DNA from: Hydrogenothermus marinus
Lineage (GTDB): Bacteria; Aquificota; Aquificia; Aquificales; Hydrogenothermaceae
Length of the DNA: 64,000 nucleotides
Direction: 5' to 3'
Assembly (NCBI RefSeq): GCF_003688665.1
Contig: NZ_REFO01000010.1
Span: 310,001-374,000, forward strand
In this document: positions 27,154 through 33,577 of the stretch, one piece after another
How positions within the stretch are numbered: the first letter of the stretch is position 1
Layout: each line of letters begins with the position of its first letter
Program-made: the position numbers and the translations under genes
Notes under the pieces: model-generated
Seen by the model: only the letters and a program-made list of their open reading frames with translations
What the model was told of the DNA's origin: nothing
Database searches by the model: none

Positions 27154-27888
27154 ATGGATTTATACAGCATTAAAGTTAGAGCTTCAAAAGAAAATAAACA
27201 TATTTCAGGTTCAGAAAGAATTGTCTCTAAAGAAAATATACCAAATGTAGTGAAGCAGCTTTTAGAAAGACAACAAAATAAAGATTTTGATTTTTCAAAT
27301 ATAAAGATTGAAAAGCTAAAGCAAGAACCTATTTATATAGAAAAGTCTTTAAAAATAGTTCAATTTAAGTATGAAAATTATAAAAAATCTTTAAAAAAAG
27401 CTATTGATATTCTTTCAAAAGAGTTAAAAAAAGATGAAAACTGGATAAAAAGTTATATAGAGCTTTTATATAAAGGTGCAGGGGAAAATGGAGAAAATTT
27501 AAAGGGTGCTATGATTATTGATTTAAATGGCAATAGACTTGATGAAAAAGGAATAAGAACTGTTTTAGTTGATTTTGTAGATAGGGAAAAAATAACAGAA
27601 AAACTTGAAAAAAATGGATTTACAAAAAGAACTGTAGATGCTTTAGCTTTAACAACTAAAAATCTAAATTATCCTAATATTGTTGCAGAATTTTGTATAT
27701 CAGATGATTCTGATTATACAATAGGATATGTATCTACTAAAAAATATTACTATAGATTTATTCCTTTAAAAGAGTATCAACTTGATAAAGGTGGCAGGAT
27801 TTATTTTGTAAAAAATGATACAAATAAAGAAAAGTTAATAAAATATCTAAGAGAAACACCAGTTTTAATAAAGGATGTTGATTTATGA
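27154..27888 (+). CDS. bioW: 6-carboxyhexanoate-CoA ligase (pimeloyl-CoA synthetase) BioW
   Basis: 244 residues. YSIKVRASKENKHISGSERIV at the N-terminus, GAGENGENLKGAMIIDLNG in the middle and GRIYFVKN near the C-terminus are the conserved blocks of BioW, which adenylates pimelate and makes pimeloyl-CoA for biotin synthesis. Its fold is unlike other acyl-CoA ligases, so the assignment is fairly specific. The next gene, a BioH-like hydrolase, overlaps by 4 bp (ATGA). The rest of the biotin genes are not in the window. Confidence 0.9.
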   Translation: MDLYSIKVRASKENKHISGSERIVSKENIPNVVKQLLERQQNKDFDFSNIKIEKLKQEPIYIEKSLKIVQFKYENYKKSLKKAIDILSKELKKDENWIKSYIELLYKGAGENGENLKGAMIIDLNGNRLDEKGIRTVLVDFVDREKITEKLEKNGFTKRTVDALALTTKNLNYPNIVAEFCISDDSDYTIGYVSTKKYYYRFIPLKEYQLDKGGRIYFVKNDTNKEKLIKYLRETPVLIKDVDL

Positions 27889-28553
27889 ATATATTTATTC
27901 ATGGTTGGAGTTTTGATAAAACAATATGGAAAGATTTTTATAATTTAGAAAATTCTCTTTTTTTTAATTTGCCTTTTCATGGAGATTTTAAAGATTTTGA
28001 AGATAAAAATATTATAGAAAACTATATAGAGTATATAAAGGAAAAGATAAAAAAATCCTCTACTTTAATAGGTTGGTCCTTAGGGGCAACTATTTCTGTT
28101 TTATTTTATCTAAAATATCCTGAGAAAGTGAAAAAGCTTATATTAATTGGGTTTTCTCCAAAATTTAAAGATGAAAAACTTGGACATAATCCAAAAAATG
28201 TAAGGGCATTTATGATTTCATTAAAGAAGGATTTTAAAAACACAGTTTTTAATTTTAGAAAATCTTCTACTAACTGTTATTTTAAAAGTATTCCTTTGCC
28301 TGAGGAGAAAGGAAGTTATAATCTCTTAAATGAGTATATAAATTTAGATATTACTTCAGAAATTGAAAAAATAGATGTTCCTACTACTTTAATTCATGGA
28401 AAAAAAGATAAAATTATAAATCCACTGGCAAGTATATTTTCAAATCAGAAAATAAAAAATAGTAAATTAATTCAGATAAATTCTCATCATGCACCATTTT
28501 TAGAAGATAAGCAGATTATTCTAAATGAAATCTATCCTGATTTAAGTATATAA
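27885..28553 (+). CDS. BioH-like alpha/beta hydrolase
   Basis: 222 residues of the alpha/beta hydrolase fold. The oxyanion-hole region is IFIHGWSFDKTIW, the nucleophile elbow is GWSLG (Ser at about residue 68), the Asp lies in IHGKKDKIINP and the His in INSHHAPFLED. Size, the HGW opening and GWSLGA resemble BioH, which cleaves pimeloyl-ACP methyl ester. The tight overlap with bioW supports a biotin role, perhaps releasing pimelate for BioW; that coupling is inference. Its 3' end overlaps the converging regulator gene by 38 bp. Confidence 0.8.
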   Translation: MNIFIHGWSFDKTIWKDFYNLENSLFFNLPFHGDFKDFEDKNIIENYIEYIKEKIKKSSTLIGWSLGATISVLFYLKYPEKVKKLILIGFSPKFKDEKLGHNPKNVRAFMISLKKDFKNTVFNFRKSSTNCYFKSIPLPEEKGSYNLLNEYINLDITSEIEKIDVPTTLIHGKKDKIINPLASIFSNQKIKNSKLIQINSHHAPFLEDKQIILNEIYPDLSI

Positions 28554-29175
28554 ACTTTTTCTTTGTTTTGATTAGATTTTCTTTTTTTAATTTATTTATC
28601 AGTTTTGAAACAGTTTCTCTTGTTGACCCTATCATATCTGCTATATCTTGATGTGTAAGAAGAATATTAATTTTAATAAAATCTTCTTCTTTTTCTTTAA
28701 CCCCAAATTTAGAGGAAAGTCTTGATAAAATAGATATTAATCTTTCTTCTACAGATTTAAAAATAATATCTGAAAAATTTAACTCAATATGATACCTTTT
28801 TAAACCAAGATATTTTCTTATTTTTATATTTAAAGTTAAATCTTTTGTTATAAGATTTTCAAAAAATTTTTTGTTAATCATACACAAAACAACATCTGTT
28901 AAAGCTACTGCATACTCTTTTTCCAAATCTGTCAAACAACCAAAGATTTCCCCTTCTTTTAGAATATCTGTAATTAATCTTTTTCCATTATTTTCAATAT
29001 ATATTGCGACTTTACCATATTTTATCACATATATATAATCTCTATTTTCAGGAGTTGTAATTACAGTATTTTTTTTCATTTCTTTTAAAAAGGAGTTATC
29101 CTCTAAATCATTGATCATATTTTCAGGAAGATTTTTGAATATATCAAGCCTTTTTATAAACCATATCTTTTCCAT
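28516..29175 (-). CDS. Crp/Fnr-family transcriptional regulator
   Basis: 219 residues from the preferred ATG (MEKIWFIKRLDIF). An N-terminal cyclic-nucleotide-type beta-roll (VIKYGKVAIYI ... LKEGEIFGC) and dimer helix are followed by a winged helix, LTHQDIADMIGSTRETVSKL, whose STRETVS recognition helix is typical of Crp/Fnr proteins. It lacks the four-Cys cluster of FNR and shows no PBC signature for cAMP, so the signal is unknown. An in-frame ATG exists at 29214, but then the perfect palindrome at 29178-29193 would be coding; the shorter start leaves it as an operator three bases upstream. Divergent from the DoxX-RiPP operon, which it probably controls. Confidence 0.88.
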   Translation of the reverse strand: MEKIWFIKRLDIFKNLPENMINDLEDNSFLKEMKKNTVITTPENRDYIYVIKYGKVAIYIENNGKRLITDILKEGEIFGCLTDLEKEYAVALTDVVLCMINKKFFENLITKDLTLNIKIRKYLGLKRYHIELNFSDIIFKSVEERLISILSRLSSKFGVKEKEEDFIKINILLTHQDIADMIGSTRETVSKLINKLKKENLIKTKKKFIYLNQDRFHLE

Positions 29176-29177
29176 TT

Positions 29178-29193
29178 TGTAATCCAGATTACA
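29178..29193. promoter_or_regulatory. Crp/Fnr-type operator, perfect palindrome TGTAATC-CA-GATTACA
   Basis: Seven-base arms with a 2-bp centre form TGTA-N8-TACA, the half-site geometry of Crp/Fnr/NtcA regulators. It lies between the divergent Crp/Fnr gene and the doxX-RiPP operon. Its centre is about 41-42 bp upstream of the start expected from the plus-strand TATATT box, an activating position, and it covers the ribosome-site region of the regulator gene, a repressing position. Confidence 0.7.
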
Positions 29194-29214
29194 GTTTTTA
29201 TTTTTATTTTTCAT

Positions 29215-29225
29215 TATATTATACT
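29215..29225 (+). promoter_or_regulatory. -10 region of the doxX-RiPP operon
   Basis: TATATT (29215-29220) and an overlapping TATACT (29220-29225) lie 23-33 bp before the ATG at 29249, with no good -35 box, as expected for an activator-dependent promoter. The reverse strand here reads TATAAT (29223-29218), a candidate -10 for the regulator gene. Confidence 0.5.
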
Positions 29226-29248
29226 ATGACATTATGTAGGAGAAAATT

Positions 29249-29704
29249 ATGATTAAAGAAATATATAAAAAGTATGAAGAAATTTTAAATAAAAGTAGTG
29301 ATTTTTTCTTATTGGCTATTAGATTATACTGGGGATGGTTATTTTTTAGAGCTGGTTTTTGGAAATTTACCCATTATCCACAAGCAACTAAATTTTTTGA
29401 TTATTTAGGCTTACCATATCCAGAATATTTTGTAATTTTTATAGCAACTGTTGAAACAGTAGGTGGAATTTTATTGTTTTTTGGAATATTCTCCCGAATT
29501 ACAGCTTTAATCTTAACCTTTAATATGATTGGAGCATTTATAGTAGGACATAAAGATGCTCTTTTATCTATATTCTCAAAACCTGAAGATTTTTACATGG
29601 CACAGCCTTTAACTTTTTTAATTGCTTCATTAATAGTTTTATTTTTTGGAGCAGGTAAATTTTCTATTGACTATTTAATATTAAATAAGTATTTTAAAAA
29701 CTAA
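29249..29704 (+). CDS. DoxX-family membrane protein of the RiPP operon (BufD/HvfD-like)
   Basis: 151 residues with four membrane helices. AIRLYWGWLFFRAGFWKF near the N-terminus, FFDYLGLPYPEYF and ETVGGILLFFGIFSRITALIL are typical of DoxX proteins. DoxX proteins are a regular part of bufferin/HvfABCD operons, where their role (perhaps quinone-linked redox at the membrane) is not settled. TAGGAGAAAATT precedes the ATG. It is first in the operon, just downstream of the palindromic operator, and 20 bp before the precursor gene; in most described operons the DoxX gene comes last. Confidence 0.85.
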   Translation: MIKEIYKKYEEILNKSSDFFLLAIRLYWGWLFFRAGFWKFTHYPQATKFFDYLGLPYPEYFVIFIATVETVGGILLFFGIFSRITALILTFNMIGAFIVGHKDALLSIFSKPEDFYMAQPLTFLIASLIVLFFGAGKFSIDYLILNKYFKN

Positions 29705-29724
29705 TTATCGTAGGAGGTATTATT

Positions 29725-30060
29725 ATGAAGAAAGAAATAACAGCTATTTCAGCTGCAGTAGGAATGATTGCTTCAACTGCAATGGCAGATCAGCTTGTAA
29801 GCTACCAACAAGGTAAGGTATCAGATAGTAGATATTTGCTTGCATCTGCAGATGGTATGACTTGTGGAAAAGAGATGAAGGAAAAAATGAAAGAGTGTAA
29901 GAAAATGATGAAAGAGGCAAGTTACGGTTCTAAAATGAAAGAATGTAAAAAACTTCTAAAAGAAAAGAGTAAAGAAGGAAATGGTGGAGCAATGATGAAA
30001 AAAGGCACTAAAGAAAAAGCTAAGGAAATGGCTTGTGGCCAATGTGGAGCAATGAAATAA
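29725..30060 (+). CDS. Cys/Lys/Met-rich exported peptide, candidate MNIO-modified RiPP precursor
   Basis: 111 residues. A Sec signal peptide (MKKEITAISAAVGMIASTAMA, cut after Ala21) is followed by a linker and a core with five cysteines: Cys47 (DGMTCGKEM), Cys58 (MKECKKMM), Cys74 (MKECKKLL) and Cys104/Cys107 (ACGQCGAMK) at the C-terminus. LLASADGMTCG resembles the LAxxDGkCG start of HvfA-type proteins, but the usual dense EGKCG repeats are missing and the two MKECKK units are different. It is upstream of and overlaps a DUF692 oxidase and is followed by a DUF2063 protein, the enzyme pair that converts Cys to oxazolone/thioamide or thiooxazole groups. Copper or other metal sequestration in the periplasm is the likely purpose, by analogy. 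GTAGGAGG is a strong ribosome site. Confidence 0.8.
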   Translation: MKKEITAISAAVGMIASTAMADQLVSYQQGKVSDSRYLLASADGMTCGKEMKEKMKECKKMMKEASYGSKMKECKKLLKEKSKEGNGGAMMKKGTKEKAKEMACGQCGAMK

Positions 30061-30875
30061 TTAAAGGTGCAGGTCTTGGCCTTAGAACAGCTTTTATTGA
30101 AGAGATTTATGATTATAATTTAAAGCCAAACTGGTTTGAAGTTGCTCCTGAAAACTGGATAAAAAAAGGTGGTTATTTAAAAAAACTTTTTGAAAAAATA
30201 AGGCAAGATTTTCCATTTATATGTCATGGGCTTTCTCTTTCCATAGGAAGCCCTGACCCTATAAATTTTTCTTTTTTAAAAGAACTTAAAGATTTTTTAG
30301 ATTATTATGAAATAAAGCTTTACTCAGAGCATTTAAGCTTTTCATATTTTAAGGGTAGTAATACTTATGATCTTTTGCCACTTCCTTTTACAAAAGAAGT
30401 TGCAGACAATATTATAGAAAAGCTAAAAATAGTTCAAGATTTTTTAAATAGACAGATAGCTATAGAAAATGCATCTATATATTTAATATTAGAAAAAGAG
30501 ATGGAAGAGTATGAGTTTATCCAATATATAATTGAGAATGCAAACTGTAAGCTACTTCTTGATATTAATAATGTTTATGTAAATTCTGTTAATCATGGTT
30601 TTAATCCTTATGATTTTATAGATAAGATTAATCCAGAATGGGTTATGTATTATCATATAGCAGGCCATGATAGAATAGAAGAAAATTTAATAATAGATAC
30701 CCATGGACAAAATGTTATAGATGAAGTTTATGATCTTTTAAGATATACTCTTGAAACTATTGGAAATAAACCTGTATTACTTGAAAGAGATAATAATATT
30801 CCTCCTTATAAAGAGCTGTTAAAAGAGTATAAAAAAGTAAAAGATATTGTTGAAAATGAAAAAAAATTCGTTTGA
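30042..30875 (+). CDS. DUF692 multinuclear non-haem iron oxidase (MNIO; BufB/HvfB/MbnB-like)
   Basis: 277-residue TIM barrel of the MNIO family. It opens GAGLGLRTAFIEEI, and all metal-ligand blocks of MbnB/TglH-type enzymes are present: FICHGLSLSIGS, YSEHLSFS, AIENAS, LLLDINNVYVNSVNHGFNP, YYHIAGHD, DTHGQNV and a final LLERDNNIP. These hold two or three irons that oxidise peptide cysteines with O2. The start is ATG 30042 or TTG 30033, both inside the precursor gene (19-28 bp overlap), with no strong ribosome site of its own, so enzyme synthesis is probably coupled to precursor translation. The substrate should be the peptide encoded just upstream. Confidence 0.9.
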   Translation: MWSNEIIKGAGLGLRTAFIEEIYDYNLKPNWFEVAPENWIKKGGYLKKLFEKIRQDFPFICHGLSLSIGSPDPINFSFLKELKDFLDYYEIKLYSEHLSFSYFKGSNTYDLLPLPFTKEVADNIIEKLKIVQDFLNRQIAIENASIYLILEKEMEEYEFIQYIIENANCKLLLDINNVYVNSVNHGFNPYDFIDKINPEWVMYYHIAGHDRIEENLIIDTHGQNVIDEVYDLLRYTLETIGNKPVLLERDNNIPPYKELLKEYKKVKDIVENEKKFV

Positions 30876-31563
30876 GATTATAGAAAAGTTTTACAAATCT
30901 ATTATTTATGGAGAAAATCTATTAAATCTTCCAGAAAATAGACTTTCTATTTACCAAAGTTTAGTTTATAACAATATAGAAGATTCATGTGCCAAAGCTT
31001 TTCCTTTAACTAAAAAAATTTTAGAAGATAAATGGGAAAAGCTTATATCCGATTTCTTAAAAAATCATAAATTTAAGTCTCCTTATCTTTGGGAAGTTCC
31101 TAAGGAGTTTATTTCTTTTTTAAAAAATAAAGGAATTTTTGAGGAAAAATCCTTTTTATATGAGTTAATGCTTTATGAATGGTTAGAAATAGAGATTTTT
31201 AATGAAGATATACCATCTGTAAATAGAGAGTTTAATTGGTATGAAAAATATAATTTTTCAAAAACTTCCAAGCTACTGAATTTCAAGTATCCTATACATA
31301 AGATTTCAGAGATTGATATAAAAAAGATAGAAGATTTAAAAGCTGATTACTTTTTAATAATATTTCAAAATCCAGATACTTATGAAATAGAGTATTTAGA
31401 AATAACACCTTTTTTATATCAAATACTTGATAATATAAATTCAGAAAAACTTATAAATCAAGTAAAACAAGTTTGTAAAAGTTTTAATATTAATTATGAA
31501 GATATACTTCCTAAATTGGAAAATTTCTTTAAAATGCTTATAAAAAATAAAATTTTAATTTAA
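30856..31563 (+). CDS. DUF2063 RiPP partner protein (BufC/HvfC-like)
   Basis: 235 residues. RLSIYQSLVYNNIEDSCAKA then FPLTKKIL is the characteristic N-terminal helical block of DUF2063 (annotated putative DNA-binding domain), followed by SPYLWEVPKEFISFL. In characterised MNIO systems this protein binds the precursor and presents it to the oxidase, so the DNA-binding label is probably misleading. The ATG lies inside the MNIO gene (20-bp overlap), and in-frame TTGs at 30847 and 30850 are alternatives; no Shine-Dalgarno is evident, implying coupling. It closes the operon, followed by a strong hairpin. Confidence 0.85.
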   Translation: MKKNSFEIIEKFYKSIIYGENLLNLPENRLSIYQSLVYNNIEDSCAKAFPLTKKILEDKWEKLISDFLKNHKFKSPYLWEVPKEFISFLKNKGIFEEKSFLYELMLYEWLEIEIFNEDIPSVNREFNWYEKYNFSKTSKLLNFKYPIHKISEIDIKKIEDLKADYFLIIFQNPDTYEIEYLEITPFLYQILDNINSEKLINQVKQVCKSFNINYEDILPKLENFFKMLIKNKILI

Positions 31564-31564
31564 A

Positions 31565-31585
31565 AGAGGGAGAAAAACTCCCTCT
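31565..31585. terminator. Hairpin shared by the converging RiPP operon and acs
   Basis: Perfect 8-bp stem AGAGGGAG/CTCCCTCT with an AAAAA loop. On the minus strand it is followed by TTTAAATT, a better terminator for acs; on the plus strand the following ACTAATTA is a poor T tract. Confidence 0.7.
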
Positions 31586-31590
31586 ACTAA

Positions 31591-33501
31591 TTAATCTTCT
31601 AAAGTTGAAGTGTCTCCAAGAGGTAAGCCTAATTCTTTAGCTCTTAGAACTCTTCTCATTATCTTTCCACTTCTTGTTTTTGGAAGTTTTTCTACAAACT
31701 CTATTTCATCTGGAACAGCTATTGGTCCAAGCTCATGTTTTACATGTTCTTTTATTTCTTTTTTCAGTTCTTCTGAAGGTTCATAACTTGTTTTAAGAAT
31801 TATAAATGCTTTGATTGATTGACCTTTTATTTCATGAGGTTTACCAATAACTGCCGCTTCTGCTACAGCTGGATGAGAAACAAGGGCACTCTCAACTTCT
31901 GCTGTTCCTATTCTATGACCTGAAACATTTAATACATCATCAGCTCTTCCAAGAATCATTATATATCCATCTTCATCTTTAGTTGCCACATCTTCAGGAA
32001 GATACCATTGTTTTCCTTTTATCTGTGTCCAGTATTTTTCAAATCTTTCTGGTTCTCCCCAACATGTTCTTAAAGCTGATGGCCAAGGTTTTTTGATTAC
32101 AAGATAACCTTCTGCATTTGGAGGAAGTGGATTTCCTTCTTCATCTACAACATCTGCTTCTATTCCAAAGAAAGGTTTTCCTGCTTTACCTGGTTTTTGA
32201 GGATAAGAAGGAATTGTAGTTATCATATGTCCTCCTGTTTCTGTTTGCCACCAAGTATCAACTATTGAGCATTGTTTTCTTCCAATATTCTCATAATACC
32301 AAATCCAAGCTTCAGGATTTATAGGCTCTCCAACTGAACCAAGAACTCTTAGAGATGATAAATCATATTTAGCTGGCCATTCTTCCCCATATTTCATAAA
32401 AAGTCTTACTGCTGTTGGTGCTGTATAGAAAATATTTACTCTGTATTTTTCAACTATTGACCACCATCTGCCTGGATCTGGATAGTCAGGTGCTCCTTCT
32501 GCTATTATAGATGTGGTACCAACAGATAAAGGGCCATATACTATATAGCTATGTCCTGTTATCCACCCGGTATCTGCAGTACACCAATAAATATCATCTT
32601 CATTAATATCAAATACATATTTTGTTGTTATATGAGTATAAAGATTATATCCGCCAATTGTATGTAAAACCCCTTTAGGCTTTCCTGTAGAACCTGATGT
32701 ATATAAGATAAATAAAGGATCTTCTGCATCCATTATTTCAGGCTCACAGTTTGGGGATTGTTTTTCTATAAGCTCATAAAAATCAAGTTCATTCTCTTGA
32801 AGTTCTAACTCACCTTTATCTCTTTGATGTATCACAACCTTTTCAACACAATCACATTCTTGGGCTAAAGCTTCATCTACCACAGATTTTAGATTTATTT
32901 TTTTACCTCTTCTTTTAGTCCATGTTGATGTAAATACTACTTTAGCTTCTGCATCGCTTATTCTCATTCTTAAAGCATTAGCACTAAATCCTGCAAAAAC
33001 TACAGAATGAATAACTCCTATTCTTGCACAAGCAAGCATTATAACTATCTGCTCTATAGTAAGAGGCATATAAATAACTACTCTATCTCCTTTCTTTAAA
33101 CCAAGCTCTTTTAAAGCATTTGCAGTTTTATTTACTAGCTCTAAAAGCTCTCCATAAGTTATCTTTTTCTCAATTCCATCTTCATCTACCCATATATAAG
33201 CAAGCTTATTTCTTTTCCCATTTTGAACATGTCTATCAAGACAGTTATAAGTTATATTTATTTTTCCACCTATAAACCATTTATAATATGGAAAGTTCCA
33301 TTCAAAAACCTTATCCCATTTTTTATACCAATGAAGTTCTTTTTCTGCCAATTCTGCCCAAAATCCTTCTGGATCCTCAATAGATTTTTTATACATATCA
33401 TCAAACTGCTCTTTTGTAAGTAAAGCTTTTTCTAAAACTTTTTTTGGTGGATTATAAACTTTATTAATTTTTAGAAGAACCTCATCTACTTTTTTTGACA
33501 T
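31591..33501 (-). CDS. acs: Acetyl-CoA synthetase
   Basis: 636 residues, the normal length of Acs. The adenylate-forming motifs are YTSGSTGKPKGVLHT (P-loop-like A3), DTWWQTETGGHMIT (A5), the hinge region LGRADDVLNVSGHRIGTAEVE (A8) and the catalytic Lys in PKTRSGKIMRRVLRA (A10). The N-terminal FEWNFPYYKWFIGGKINITY block is typical of Acs rather than other acyl-CoA synthetases. It activates acetate to acetyl-CoA. ATAGGAGGTTCAATATT precedes the ATG. Confidence 0.96.
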   Translation of the reverse strand: MSKKVDEVLLKINKVYNPPKKVLEKALLTKEQFDDMYKKSIEDPEGFWAELAEKELHWYKKWDKVFEWNFPYYKWFIGGKINITYNCLDRHVQNGKRNKLAYIWVDEDGIEKKITYGELLELVNKTANALKELGLKKGDRVVIYMPLTIEQIVIMLACARIGVIHSVVFAGFSANALRMRISDAEAKVVFTSTWTKRRGKKINLKSVVDEALAQECDCVEKVVIHQRDKGELELQENELDFYELIEKQSPNCEPEIMDAEDPLFILYTSGSTGKPKGVLHTIGGYNLYTHITTKYVFDINEDDIYWCTADTGWITGHSYIVYGPLSVGTTSIIAEGAPDYPDPGRWWSIVEKYRVNIFYTAPTAVRLFMKYGEEWPAKYDLSSLRVLGSVGEPINPEAWIWYYENIGRKQCSIVDTWWQTETGGHMITTIPSYPQKPGKAGKPFFGIEADVVDEEGNPLPPNAEGYLVIKKPWPSALRTCWGEPERFEKYWTQIKGKQWYLPEDVATKDEDGYIMILGRADDVLNVSGHRIGTAEVESALVSHPAVAEAAVIGKPHEIKGQSIKAFIILKTSYEPSEELKKEIKEHVKHELGPIAVPDEIEFVEKLPKTRSGKIMRRVLRAKELGLPLGDTSTLED

Positions 33502-33577
33502 AATATTGAACCTCCTATAGAAGTTTTATAAATTGATATAATTAACTTATAATAAATTACGGAGGTTGGCAAATATT

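Noticed and set aside
29176-29214. Upstream ATG (29214) of the Crp/Fnr gene giving 13 more residues
   Set aside because: It has no ribosome site, adds a Lys/Asn tail (KNKNKNCN) atypical of the family, and would put the perfect palindrome inside the coding region.
28516-29214. FNR oxygen sensor
   Set aside because: The N-terminal and internal cysteine set that binds the FNR [4Fe-4S] cluster is absent.
30042-31563. TglHI-type or methanobactin-type RiPP system
   Set aside because: TglHI works with a peptide amino-acyl ligase product and methanobactin clusters carry a short MbnA and TonB/MATE transport genes; here there is a Sec signal peptide on the precursor and a DoxX gene, fitting the bufferin/Hvf class better.
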